Positions 8,128 to 16,371 of a DNA stretch of 36,492 bases are shown one piece after another (the first letter of the stretch is position 1; the number at the start of each line of letters is the position of its first letter). The translations under genes were made by a program, and so were the position numbers. The stretch is from a virus, in the IMG/VR virus record IMGVR_UViG_3300034524_000040, positions 1-36,492 of that record, one strand, 5' to 3'. The notes beneath the pieces are model-generated. The model had not been told where the DNA came from. It ran no database searches and worked only from the letters and a program-made list of their open reading frames with translations.

Positions 8128-8498
8128 CTATTTCCCCTTCGGCAGGGCGGTAACCCATTCCATCAATTCTTCCAGCGACAAGTCCAGCAGTTCAGAGAGT
8201 GACCACCCGGTATAATTCGCCAGCACAAGCACGGCTTTGCGGGTGGTCACCTCATCTAGGACAAAAAACCGTCGTAGATTTCCTGCACCTTCCGGTAGTC
8301 AACCATATCGAGTTCTTCAATCACCTGGGGCGACACCTCGCACAGGTTGGCAAACAGGCGCACTTCCTTATCCTGGTTAGTTCCACCGGCCTTGGCGGCT
8401 ACAACCTGGTCGCGAACCTTCACGCGGCGTATACTGAGTTCCGTAACGGTTTCGCCCTTCATTTCCACGGGATAATCAAGCGTGATTTTGGTTTTCAT
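8128..8498 (-). CDS. E+E': Tail assembly chaperone E+E' made by -1 frameshift
   Basis: The long form of the chaperone that coats the tape measure protein during tail assembly. Ribosomes read gene E (start 8498) to TTG at 8264-8262, slip back one base on T-TTT-TTG, and continue in the -1 frame to a stop at 8128, giving about 79 + 44 = 123 residues. The -1 extension reads VLDEVTTRKAVLVLANYTGWSLSELLDL..., where TGWSLSELLDL is characteristic of P2 E'. It has no start codon of its own, which supports frameshifted expression. Confidence 0.88.
8256..8498 (-). CDS. E: Tail assembly chaperone E (short form)
   Basis: An 80-residue protein of the P2 gpE family (Phage_TAC). MKTKITLDYPVEMKGETVTELSIRRVKVRDQ at the N terminus is the typical beta-rich start, and the protein ends FLS* right after the slippery site. 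It sits between the tail tube gene FII and the tape measure gene as in P2. Most ribosomes should stop here; a minority frameshift to make E+E'. Confidence 0.93.
   Translation of the reverse strand: MKTKITLDYPVEMKGETVTELSIRRVKVRDQVVAAKAGGTNQDKEVRLFANLCEVSPQVIEELDMVDYRKVQEIYDGFLS
8262..8268 (-). promoter_or_regulatory. Programmed -1 frameshift slippery site
   Basis: On the minus strand the heptamer T-TTT-TTG lies in the correct phase (GGT TTT TTG TCC TAG) two codons before the E stop, and the -1 frame opens exactly into the E' extension. The same heptamer is used in P2. Confidence 0.92.
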
Positions 8499-8506
8499 GT
8501 TTTCCC

Positions 8507-9016
8507 CTACATGCCCAGGGCGCTACGCCGGGCTTCAAGCTGATCAGTCCCGCCAATGACGCGGACCATGTTGATAACGTCAATTTCGTGCAGCACGCTG
8601 CCGCCCTGCTCCCGCTTGTAGTACGTGAGGTCAAAGGTATAGGTGGACGCGCCCACTTCCCCGGACTTCCAGGCGGCCGGTTCAATGGAACGCAGACGGC
8701 CGCGAAGCTGAACAACAACCGGGGTAACGGTGCCGTCGAAGGATTCCAGGGAACCGCGCGCAGTAAGCTGCGTATCGGTCCCGGTGGTCAGGCCGAACAG
8801 GGACAGCAGTTCCGCGCATTGCTTGGGGGTGGTCATGGTGCATTCCAGCTTTTCCATGCCGGTTTCAATGCCCACGGGTGCATCCATGCCAGCGGCGCGG
8901 AAATCTTCGGTGGTAAGGGACAGCTTGGGCAGTTGCAGTTCCTGCACTTCCCCGGCGTAGCCGCGCCCGTCAACGAACACGGCAAAGCCTTTCAGAATGT
9001 CACTTGCAACGGACAT
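8507..9016 (-). CDS. FII: Major tail tube protein (P2 FII family)
   Basis: A 169-residue tail tube subunit that polymerises into the inner tube. The sequence VASDILKGFAVFVDGRGYAGEVQELQLPKL...GMDAPVGIETGMEKLE and the C-terminal YYKREQGGSVLHEIDVINMVRVIGGTDQLEARRSALG are typical of the FII family, at the usual length (about 170). It overlaps the sheath gene by one base, which couples production of the two stacked structures. Confidence 0.95.
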   Translation of the reverse strand: MSVASDILKGFAVFVDGRGYAGEVQELQLPKLSLTTEDFRAAGMDAPVGIETGMEKLECTMTTPKQCAELLSLFGLTTGTDTQLTARGSLESFDGTVTPVVVQLRGRLRSIEPAAWKSGEVGASTYTFDLTYYKREQGGSVLHEIDVINMVRVIGGTDQLEARRSALGM

Positions 9017-10224
9017 TATTCAAACACCTCCGTAATGTAGTCGTTAACCATGTGGGAACGGAACGTGATGTGCTCGGCCGGGTACGGCGGGGTGAAGTCA
9101 AAATCAAAGTAGATTTTGCCCTGGGCAATCTGGTCCGGGGTGTTGAGTTCCGGGTCCGCCCAACAGGAACCACCAAGGATGGCACCAACCGCTTTCAGGT
9201 GGCGAAGGTAGGCGTTAACCCCTTCAATCACATCCTGCACGTAGGTTTTCGTAATGTTGCGATCCACGGCCCACAGGTGCGCCTGTAGCAGGCTTTCGTT
9301 GATCATGTCGGCAGTACGCCGCACAGACAGGAACGCCCATTTCGGATCAGTGGATGCGGTACGGTTACCCCACAGGATATAGCCGCCTTCATTAATGATG
9401 GTGGCAACGTTCTTTTCGTTAAGGGCGTTGGCGCGGCAGTTAACATCGCCAAGCGTGAAATCCACCGGGCGGGACGTGCCGGAAATGCCATAGATCGGCT
9501 TGTTGGAAGGCGACCACCAAAAGCCCTTGTCGTTGTCCGTGCGTGCGATTACCCCGGCAACACGGGCGCTTGCAGGTTCGTCCACATACAGGCCGTTACG
9601 GTAGACCTTCACCCAGGGGTCTACCATGTAGACGCGGGCGGTACCGTAATCGCCGATTGCGGCAATCGCGGCGGCATCGTTGGTATTCGGACCATCGACC
9701 AAGATAACGGCGCGCATGCGCTCCGCGATGCCTTCCAGTTCTGCGGCTACGGGATTCTTCAAGAAGGTGCCGGGGTTTTCGGCATCCTCGGTGCGCTGAT
9801 GCGTGAAGCCGGGGGCAAGCAGAATACGGGGGGTGAAGCCAAGTACCGACTTGGACGAAAGCAGGGCGTGAACGCCCTCATATGCGCCGGTTACACCATC
9901 AACCCCGCCAACCACGTTGGTCATGGTTGCCGCGTCATTGGCTCCGGCCTCTACGCGGATAACCACAACCATAGCGCCGCACTGGTCCATAATGGCATCC
10001 AAGGCGGCAGGAAGCGTACCGGCGTAATTGCCCACGGTATCCAGCTTGGCGGCTTCTTTGCGGCTGCCAGCGATGAGCACGGGCGTATTCAGCGGAAAGG
10101 CCGCCGCGTCTGCATCCGGTGCCGTTCCCACAATGCCGATAACGGATGATTTAACCGTCCGAATCGGGCGCGGCCCCGCGTCGATTTCAACAACTTCCAC
10201 GCCGTGTAAAAACTGTTCAGGCAT
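9016..10224 (-). CDS. FI: Contractile tail sheath protein (P2 FI family)
   Basis: A 402-residue sheath protein. Family features include FLHGVEVVEIDAGPRPIRTVKSSVIGIVGTAPDAD at the N terminus, LAPGFTH in the middle, and the C-terminal LLWGNRTAS-like/WAFLSVRRTADMINESLLQAHLWAVDRN region and GKIYFDFDFTPPYPAEHITFRS. Length and C-terminal domain match P2 FI. It makes this a contractile, myovirus-type tail. Confidence 0.96.
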   Translation of the reverse strand: MPEQFLHGVEVVEIDAGPRPIRTVKSSVIGIVGTAPDADAAAFPLNTPVLIAGSRKEAAKLDTVGNYAGTLPAALDAIMDQCGAMVVVIRVEAGANDAATMTNVVGGVDGVTGAYEGVHALLSSKSVLGFTPRILLAPGFTHQRTEDAENPGTFLKNPVAAELEGIAERMRAVILVDGPNTNDAAAIAAIGDYGTARVYMVDPWVKVYRNGLYVDEPASARVAGVIARTDNDKGFWWSPSNKPIYGISGTSRPVDFTLGDVNCRANALNEKNVATIINEGGYILWGNRTASTDPKWAFLSVRRTADMINESLLQAHLWAVDRNITKTYVQDVIEGVNAYLRHLKAVGAILGGSCWADPELNTPDQIAQGKIYFDFDFTPPYPAEHITFRSHMVNDYITEVFE

Positions 10225-10237
10225 GGTTTACCTCCTG

Positions 10238-10708
10238 CTAGTTGCTTTGCGCCGGAATATCCGGCCAGATTACGGAATGGGGAAAGTCAGGCTGATCCGG
10301 CACCAGTTCCAGGGCGTGGGCGTATGCGTCCCATGCCTCTATGCTGGCATCTATGGCCGTGGTTTCGGCACCTGCGGCCACTGCGGCGCGGTGGTTGCGC
10401 AACAGTTGCATAATTGCCGGGTCGTAAAGTTCTTTCATGCGGCGGTCACGTTCCGCGCGGGCCGTGGCGGCAAGTTCTTCTTCGGTAGGTGCAGGCGGCG
10501 CGGGGGGTGGGGTAAAGGTAATGCTACCGTCCTCGTTCACCACGGTATTATGCGGGCCTGCAAGGTTGGCCAGGTCGCCAAATATTGCCGTCACTTCTTT
10601 CGCCGCAAGTTCGCGGGCACCGTTTTGCAGCAAACTGGCTGCATCTTCGGCGTTGTCAGAGTTGATCACTCGGCTATTCAGAATGAACACGCGAATTGAA
10701 TCAGGCAT
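10238..10708 (-). CDS. Tail fibre assembly chaperone-like protein
   Basis: A 156-residue protein directly downstream of the tail fibre gene. A central Pro-rich linker (TFTPPPAPPAPTEEE) separates an N-terminal domain from a C-terminal segment AERDRRMKELYDPAIMQLLRN...AWDAYAHALELVPDQPDFPHSVIWPDIP, the pattern seen at the C terminus of caudovirus tail fibre assembly proteins. It probably helps fold or attach the neighbouring fibre. The family assignment rests on this C-terminal motif and position. Confidence 0.75.
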   Translation of the reverse strand: MPDSIRVFILNSRVINSDNAEDAASLLQNGARELAAKEVTAIFGDLANLAGPHNTVVNEDGSITFTPPPAPPAPTEEELAATARAERDRRMKELYDPAIMQLLRNHRAAVAAGAETTAIDASIEAWDAYAHALELVPDQPDFPHSVIWPDIPAQSN

Positions 10709-10720
10709 CGGAAGGTTCTC

Positions 10721-12232
10721 CTATTGGTAGGCGTAGATAGTGCCGCCGGAATATATTGTGCTAATCTCCAGCACGACCTCAACGGCGGTAGGAATAACTA
10801 TCGTTGCATTCGTCGTCCCCTGAGATGAGCCTGAAAGAAATATGAATTGCTGCACTGAACTACCCGTTGCACCAATAGCGCCGGTTACCACTCTGTATGC
10901 AGTGGATGTATTGCTTACGTTCATTATCAAATACAGAGGCTTACCTGCTAGCAAGTTAGGAACGGTCCATGTACCCGTTGTACTGCGCGAACCTTTCAAC
11001 CCAACTACACTACGGTATTCATCATCCCCCTTATCAACCTTGTCACCGTTGATTTGAGCTACCTGTGTTGCAAGCGCCAACATATCAACCTGAGAGGCAT
11101 TTACGGCCGCGTCGTAGGCCTTGATGCAGGGAAGCAGATAGGACGTTTTCGGGCGGTTCTCGGCACCACCGACGGTCGAGGTTAGCCCCTGAAAGGTCGG
11201 AACGTAGTTGTAACTCTGAGCAGATTTGAAAATGCCACTCGGAACATCTTGGGTCGTTGTGCCATAGATGTTATGAGAGTCATCAAGATCACCCACGCCG
11301 TTGTTATGATGATGGGCAAGCAACTCATCACCGGCCCAATCCCCAATGCCCTTCCCTGCAACGCCAGCTTGTGCCGACGCAAAGTAATGCTTGTAGCAAG
11401 GGAGAATTATATGGGTATCCGTCAGGCAGTAGCGGCCGCACGTTCCTTCCTGTGCTGCGGCCTCGGCATCCCATGCCGCTTCTGTAGCAAGAAAGCCGCC
11501 GGATACCTGCACAAAGGCGACAAGCTGCGGGTAAACATCCCGCGAAAACTTCTGCTTAACATTTACAGGCACCGTACCCGGCAACGGGCTTGCCGTAGTG
11601 GAGAAGCAAAGCTGCCCAACCGGCACCCCCGCAACGGTGCCCCAGGCAAGGCTTCCATCTTCCTGTTTGATAATCACCTGCCCGACCTCTCCGCCCTCCG
11701 GTAAGGTCTCGTGCGGATCGTCTCTTCTGGCCGCGTGGGCCTCGACCAGGGTACGGACAACAGTAATTTTGTCGTCAACGTACTTGCGGCTTGCAAGCAC
11801 CATCGTAGGATCAATTTTCAATGTGATTGAGGCCGTGCTGGAAACCTGAATACGCAGAATAGCGGCCAACTCGCGGCCCGATCCTTCTGCCAGTGTCGGC
11901 TTGTACGTGGCCGGGAACGACGCAACGGCAAACAGATTGCCCTGATCATCAAACACCCCGACCTCATGCACGGTGAAACCACCCACCTCGGGCGGAATGA
12001 CCATTTCAACCAGGATCAGACTTGCATTGTCCGGATCAACAGACAGATTGTTTATGGGTGCCCTATGCACTTCATGCACAAGCGCTTCCATAGTCGGAAG
12101 CGGGGTAATGGGGTTGCCGTTGCCGTCACCCACGGCAACATGGGTCAGATTAACCTTTGTGCCCAATGCCGTTGCATTTGCCAGCTTGGCGGCACCAATC
12201 TCGGTAACCAGTGTGAAAAACATCTGTGCCAT
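10721..12232 (-). CDS. H: Tail fibre protein with N-terminal P2-H-type domain
   Basis: A 503-residue receptor-binding fibre. Residues 1-155 form the conserved baseplate-attachment domain (FFTLVTEIGAAKLANATALGTKVNLTHVAVGDGNG...GGFTVHEVGVFDDQGNLFAVA...SRKYVDDKI). A region near 200-300 resembles a tail-collar domain (VGQLCFSTTASPLPG..., with a later CIKAYDAAV), and the C terminus is Ser/Thr/Gly-rich, as expected of a variable receptor-binding tip. It overlaps gene I by one base. Host range probably depends on the last ~150 residues. Confidence 0.9.
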   Translation of the reverse strand: MAQMFFTLVTEIGAAKLANATALGTKVNLTHVAVGDGNGNPITPLPTMEALVHEVHRAPINNLSVDPDNASLILVEMVIPPEVGGFTVHEVGVFDDQGNLFAVASFPATYKPTLAEGSGRELAAILRIQVSSTASITLKIDPTMVLASRKYVDDKITVVRTLVEAHAARRDDPHETLPEGGEVGQVIIKQEDGSLAWGTVAGVPVGQLCFSTTASPLPGTVPVNVKQKFSRDVYPQLVAFVQVSGGFLATEAAWDAEAAAQEGTCGRYCLTDTHIILPCYKHYFASAQAGVAGKGIGDWAGDELLAHHHNNGVGDLDDSHNIYGTTTQDVPSGIFKSAQSYNYVPTFQGLTSTVGGAENRPKTSYLLPCIKAYDAAVNASQVDMLALATQVAQINGDKVDKGDDEYRSVVGLKGSRSTTGTWTVPNLLAGKPLYLIMNVSNTSTAYRVVTGAIGATGSSVQQFIFLSGSSQGTTNATIVIPTAVEVVLEISTIYSGGTIYAYQ

Positions 12233-12852
12233 CAGATCACCACAGGATTAACGGTTACAGTTTCATACAGGGCAAAACATCCACCCACATACAACGCGCC
12301 CGGGCTGGTAATGCTTGCAGGCATCCACGGGTCCACGGTGACAACATCACCGCACATCAAATGGGCACCCACATACACATGCCCGGCGCTTCGGCCTGCC
12401 ATTGTGATTCCTGCGAGGTGCGACCGGGTATTCTTGGTTTTCAATACGATCCGCTCCAAAGAGCGAATCAACGAATCATCCACGCCCCGATCATCAATTT
12501 CGATCAGCACGCGAAAAGTTCCCGGCTGCCCTTCCGGTGCTTCTTCCCACCACTCGACCACGCGGATGGAATAGCCAAGGGCGGAAATTGCCCTATTCAG
12601 TGCGCCGCGCGTGCCCTTGCGCCGATGTATGGCAATGGCAGATGCCACAGCCCCGCGCTTTTGCGCCTCGGTCCATGTAGAATCCCACTCATCAACCGAC
12701 AGCGCCCAGGCAAGCCACGGCAACAGCGCAACGGGGCACGTTGCTGCACCCCAAAGGGTATCAACAGGAACAGGAACAGCCGAAAGCCTGCTTGTGCCTT
12801 CGGCAAGGGCGCGTTCCTGGGGTGTTGCATTGGGGGGTAACAGGCTTTCCAT
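12232..12852 (-). CDS. I: Tail protein I (baseplate)
   Basis: A 206-residue homologue of P2 gpI. SLLPPNATPQERALAEGTSRLSAVPVPVDTLWGAATCPVALLPWLAWALSVDEWDSTWTEAQKRGAVASAIAIHRRKGT is highly characteristic of the family. It overlaps J upstream and the fibre gene downstream by one base each, in the P2 order J-I-H. Confidence 0.95.
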   Translation of the reverse strand: MESLLPPNATPQERALAEGTSRLSAVPVPVDTLWGAATCPVALLPWLAWALSVDEWDSTWTEAQKRGAVASAIAIHRRKGTRGALNRAISALGYSIRVVEWWEEAPEGQPGTFRVLIEIDDRGVDDSLIRSLERIVLKTKNTRSHLAGITMAGRSAGHVYVGAHLMCGDVVTVDPWMPASITSPGALYVGGCFALYETVTVNPVVI

Positions 12853-13739
12853 CAGCTCACGCTCATTTCAATATCGATTGAACGGCAATATGCCGCCTGG
12901 TGCGCCTCTACCGAAATGTCTGCATTGGGGCTTTGCAGTTCAACACGGATCACGCCCGAGATGTGCAACGCCTCGTATATGCCGGAAACAGCCACGCCCA
13001 GGCCCAACTTGTGACGTTCAGCAACATATCGCTCCAGGTCTTTTCTGGCGGCTTCCTTCACACTGTCCGGGCTTGGCCCGGTCATCATGTGGATTACGGC
13101 CACAACGTCATATTCCACGATTTCAGCAGGCAACACCGTTACCCTGTCAGTTAAGGGGCGTATGTCCTGGTCTGCGAACTTGGCCCGCACGGCATCCAAA
13201 ACGGCATTACTCGGCAGTCCGTTGCCATCCATGCCCAGGATGTAGAGGGACACATCAACCGGGGCGGGAGAAATGGGGGCGGCATCCTTCACGCCGGAGA
13301 CTGCCAGCGCGTGAAAGATGTACGCCCCATCAGGGCCAGCAACAGAAAAGCCTTCGGGTGCAAGCTGCACACGACGGCGAAAATCGACATCGGATTCATA
13401 GGTGGGGGCAACGGGTGGATAGGCGTTAGGATTGCCGGGATTTTCCAGCTTACGCGCAAGCGGTACCAGGGCGGCCAGATTGTCCAGATCGTTGCCGGTT
13501 GCATAGGCGACCATAACCGCACGGGCGGCATCGTTCACACGCTGGCGAACAATGGTTTCCCGGTAGGCTGCCACCTCAAGCACCTTATAGGCGGGGTCAG
13601 ATTCAACCAGGGCCGAAAAGGCGGCATCTCTGCTTTGCAGATCGGCCAGCATTTCGGCCAGAATGGCCTCATAGTCCAGCGTTTCCACAATATCGGGGGC
13701 AGGCAGGCCAGAAAGGTCAATGGCATTAAACCCGCTCAT
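12852..13739 (-). CDS. J: Baseplate protein J
   Basis: A 295-residue homologue of P2 gpJ, a baseplate wedge component. DLSGLPAPDIVETLDYEAILAEMLADLQ at the N terminus, RQRVNDAARAVMVAYATGNDLDNLAALV in the middle and the GPDGAYIFHALAVSG...PAPVDVSLYILG segment are typical. It overlaps W by four bases and I by one, indicating coupled translation. Confidence 0.95.
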   Translation of the reverse strand: MSGFNAIDLSGLPAPDIVETLDYEAILAEMLADLQSRDAAFSALVESDPAYKVLEVAAYRETIVRQRVNDAARAVMVAYATGNDLDNLAALVPLARKLENPGNPNAYPPVAPTYESDVDFRRRVQLAPEGFSVAGPDGAYIFHALAVSGVKDAAPISPAPVDVSLYILGMDGNGLPSNAVLDAVRAKFADQDIRPLTDRVTVLPAEIVEYDVVAVIHMMTGPSPDSVKEAARKDLERYVAERHKLGLGVAVSGIYEALHISGVIRVELQSPNADISVEAHQAAYCRSIDIEMSVS

Positions 13740-14071
13740 ATTACCATCCCGTCCATTGCGATTTCCCGCCCATCAGGCAGATACACACCATCAAGGCTTA
13801 TCTGGACCCTACCGGCATCCGTTGCCGAAACCTGAACGCGGGTAACGCGCAGACGCGGTTCCCACCGGTCCAGCGCTTCCGCCGTGGCGGCGATATATTC
13901 AATCTTGTTCGCTTCGTTGGCGGGAGAATCCACCAGAGAAAAGAGGCGGGACCCGTAGTCCCGACGCATGACGCGGGAACCAATGGGCGTTAGCAAAATG
14001 TCCCGAATGGACTGTCTGAGGTGGGCAAGACCATCAAGCGGCTTGCCGGTAGAAGAATCAATGCCGCGCAT
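13736..14071 (-). CDS. W: Baseplate assembly protein W (gp25-like)
   Basis: A 111-residue P2 gpW / T4 gp25-like baseplate wedge protein. GLAHLRQSIRDILLTPIGSRVMRRDYGSRLFSLVDSP is the family signature, with the near-invariant R-R-x-Y-G-S. The name W here is the P2 baseplate gene, not lambda W. Confidence 0.95.
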   Translation of the reverse strand: MRGIDSSTGKPLDGLAHLRQSIRDILLTPIGSRVMRRDYGSRLFSLVDSPANEANKIEYIAATAEALDRWEPRLRVTRVQVSATDAGRVQISLDGVYLPDGREIAMDGMVI

Positions 14072-14121
14072 ACGTTGGCTATACGATGCGCGGCAAATTG
14101 CTTCCTCTGCGGTTTTTGCAG

Positions 14122-14793
14122 TTACAAGGGAGCAAGCGAACCATAGCGCAAGGCCCCGGTAACGGTCATGTTGCCGTTAACCGTCGCATTGCCTGTTACA
14201 ACCATATCCCCTTGCAGGGTGTAGCTTCCTGCATGCTCGGTGTCGGCATGCTTGTATTCCTGGCCTATGGTATTCCCTGCATCATCGTGCCCGCCTGCGG
14301 TAGTCAGGGTGCCTTCAACGACTATCTGCGGGGCCGTCAGAAAGACGCGGGAACCTGCTTCAATCGTCGCGTTCTTTCCCGCCTTTGCGTCAATGCTGCC
14401 TGTAGCCTGTACAGAAACATCGCCGGGAATGGTAGCCGCCAACTTATGCGCCGCGCGGTCATATTCGATAACCGCACCATCTTTGAAGACCATGCGGGCA
14501 ACATCCGGGGTATTTGCCGGTGCCGGGTGCGCGGCCTGAAACACCCCCGCCAGGACAACCCCCTGCCCTGTCTCGCCGGAAGGTGACAGGATCAGGACTT
14601 GTTCGCCTACCTCGGGTGCCCACCATGAAACATCACCACCCGCACGGGCCGTCACCCACGGTAGCCAGTCCGTAACCACGGCACCGCACCGAACACGCAC
14701 GCGTGCGGCTTCATAGTCCGCCGCCTCTATGGTGCCCCACCGGATCAGGTTCGCAAGCCGTCTATCCATTTCAGACATTTGGTAACGTTGCAT
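14122..14793 (-). CDS. V: Baseplate spike protein V
   Basis: A 223-residue homologue of P2 gpV, the membrane-piercing tip. Residues 10-110 form an OB-fold-like domain (RLANLIRWGTIEAADYEAARVRVRCG...WWAPEVGEQVLILSPSGETGQGVVLAGVF), followed by a repetitive beta-helix-like C-terminal segment with T/V/G-rich repeats (TLQGDMVVTGNATVNGNMTVTG). The start at 14793 is backed by GAGG; it overlaps the upstream gene by 23 bp. Confidence 0.92.
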   Translation of the reverse strand: MQRYQMSEMDRRLANLIRWGTIEAADYEAARVRVRCGAVVTDWLPWVTARAGGDVSWWAPEVGEQVLILSPSGETGQGVVLAGVFQAAHPAPANTPDVARMVFKDGAVIEYDRAAHKLAATIPGDVSVQATGSIDAKAGKNATIEAGSRVFLTAPQIVVEGTLTTAGGHDDAGNTIGQEYKHADTEHAGSYTLQGDMVVTGNATVNGNMTVTGALRYGSLAPL

Positions 14794-15313
14794 CGGTCAC
14801 CTCTGTATATTCAGGCTCATGGTCCACACCGACGCGGGGTGTATAGGATACAAGCACGGTTTGCGGTATTATCCCTTCCCCTGCCCATACGGATTCACCC
14901 AAGTAGCCCCGTACTTCAAATTCAACGCGCCATTCTTCATACGCGCGCTTTTCCTGGCTCCATTCATCAGGATAGGCACCAAAGAACTCGGCAGGATGCA
15001 CGGGCAGACCAAAGCGGTTACCATGCAGCCACTTGGACACGGCGGCGACAAGCGCCCCGATTTCAATATTCACGTCTGCATCTTTGACGTGCATCAGCAA
15101 ATGCAGTTCCCACCGCATACGCACGGCAAGTTGCTCTGTGCCCACATCTGTATCCGGTTCCAGGGCTATCATGTTCAAGGCTGCCGCCGGACAACGAACC
15201 CTTTCTTTAAGGGTTTCGTAAGCCTTCACGTTAAGCGTGGGAAAGGCTTGCTGTAAGCCTTCCGCTATGGCTTTGTGCATGGCTTGAATAGTTATTTCTT
15301 GCGGGTTTCCCAT
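14771..15313 (-). CDS. Probable tail terminator or completion protein (lambda U position)
   Basis: A 180-residue protein without a confident family match by eye. It lies immediately after the Z-like gene (overlap 22 bp) and before V, the position of tail terminator genes in lambda (FII-Z-U). It contains W- and Y-rich stretches (WELHLLMHVKD, YEEWRVEFEVRGYLGESVWAGE) and the phrase LVAAVSKWLHGNRFGLPVHPAEF, compatible with a neck or tail-terminator fold. Function is inferred from synteny. Confidence 0.5.
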   Translation of the reverse strand: MGNPQEITIQAMHKAIAEGLQQAFPTLNVKAYETLKERVRCPAAALNMIALEPDTDVGTEQLAVRMRWELHLLMHVKDADVNIEIGALVAAVSKWLHGNRFGLPVHPAEFFGAYPDEWSQEKRAYEEWRVEFEVRGYLGESVWAGEGIIPQTVLVSYTPRVGVDHEPEYTEVTDATLPNV

Positions 15314-15816
15314 CGTAATTCCTGTTCAAAAATACGATAGAAGCGGCTTTCCAGCAGGGGCAACACCTCGTTGATCACTGCGTAATCCACTTCTTTGTCG
15401 ATGTGGGCATATTGAATTGCGAGCGGCTGGCGCTCACGGCCGATACGGCGGTATACTTGGCGCTCATCGTTTTTGTTCTGAGCGATGAAGGCCCGCCGAC
15501 GCTCAATTTTTCCAGCCACAACGCCGGATGCTGTTTGCCGTGGATTCAACCCGGCAAGGGGAATGGCCGATGCACCGAAAAACACGCGGGCGGTCATGTG
15601 GTTACCCTTGGTGTAGATGCGCAAACGTGGCCGCAAAGTCTTTTGCTGTATGCCGGTTTCACGCGCCACCATACGAACCAGAAGGCCGCCAACCCACCGG
15701 CTTGTTTTGCTGACAGCACGACGGGCAGCGGCCTCTATATCCTTCTGTGTGGCGGCAAAATCTCGCGCTATGGCCTCGACCTTGGCGAGGCTGATATTCA
15801 TGTACTGGCGACTCAT
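15292..15816 (-). CDS. Z: Minor tail protein Z family
   Basis: A 174-residue protein of the prophage minor tail protein Z family, a neck protein in lambda. The basic N-terminal half (KVEAIARDFAATQKDIEAAARRAVSKTSRWVGGLLVRMVARETGIQQKTLRPRL) and the middle GLNPRQTASGVVAGK...RAFIAQNKN match this family. It overlaps the upstream connector gene by four bases and the downstream gene by 22, so it is part of a tightly coupled neck gene cluster. Confidence 0.85.
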   Translation of the reverse strand: MSRQYMNISLAKVEAIARDFAATQKDIEAAARRAVSKTSRWVGGLLVRMVARETGIQQKTLRPRLRIYTKGNHMTARVFFGASAIPLAGLNPRQTASGVVAGKIERRRAFIAQNKNDERQVYRRIGRERQPLAIQYAHIDKEVDYAVINEVLPLLESRFYRIFEQELRWETRKK

Positions 15817-16103
15817 GGGAATAACAGGACAACGGCAACGCCGGTTCCATCAGGCTCTACCCTGTCAACGTCATACACGCGCCCTTCTACGGTACACACG
15901 GTTCCGCGCGTGAAGTCTGCTACGTCGCTATGCTTGCAGGTCAGTACAGGGCCGGTTGTTTCAAGTTCCAGGCTGCCAAGGGTTGCGAATGTTCCCGGAT
16001 TATCAAAAATCGCCGCAAAGGTGCGGGCGGGATTCTCTGCCCGCACCTCTACGGCGAACTCTTCAAGGTCCAGGAAGTCGTCAAAATCTTCCTGCATGGC
16101 CAT
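15813..16103 (-). CDS. Head-tail joining protein, lambda FII-like
   Basis: A 96-residue protein with an acidic N terminus (EDFDDFLDLEEFA) and the pattern FDNPGTF...TGPVLTCKHSDVADFTRGTVCTVEGRVYDVDRVEPDGTGVAVVLLF, which fits the lambda gpFII-type head-tail attachment family. The DGTG...LLF end is typical. Its position between capsid and Z genes agrees with lambda. Confidence 0.75.
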   Translation of the reverse strand: MAMQEDFDDFLDLEEFAVEVRAENPARTFAAIFDNPGTFATLGSLELETTGPVLTCKHSDVADFTRGTVCTVEGRVYDVDRVEPDGTGVAVVLLFP

Positions 16104-16111
16104 GGCGACGC

Positions 16112-16318
16112 CTACTTACCCGCAGCCCCAGGCTTTGCCTCTTTGGCCTTGGAATCGTCATACTTCACAGCGCGTTCGCGATGAATAAGGTTTCTCGCCA
16201 CATCAAGCGGAACAGAAACAACCTTGCCAGGCGTCACCATTTCACCGTCAATCAGTATAGCGCTCCCTTCATCCCCGATAGTCTTGATAGTCATGGTCTT
16301 TTCGGTCTTACGGGCCAT
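16112..16318 (-). CDS. Small head-module protein, unknown
   Basis: A 68-residue protein (MARKTEKTMTIKTIGDEGSA...) ending in a Lys/Ala-rich tail. No family is recognised. It sits between the major capsid gene and the FII-like gene, where lambda has FI, so a role in head completion or connection is likely. A residue pattern MVTPGKVVSVPLDVARNLIHRERAVKY resembles small connector proteins that other phages encode here. Confidence 0.55.
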   Translation of the reverse strand: MARKTEKTMTIKTIGDEGSAILIDGEMVTPGKVVSVPLDVARNLIHRERAVKYDDSKAKEAKPGAAGK

Positions 16319-16371
16319 GTTCTACCCCTTATGGTACGGGGCGGTCATGCCGCCCCGGTTGTACGTTGTCG

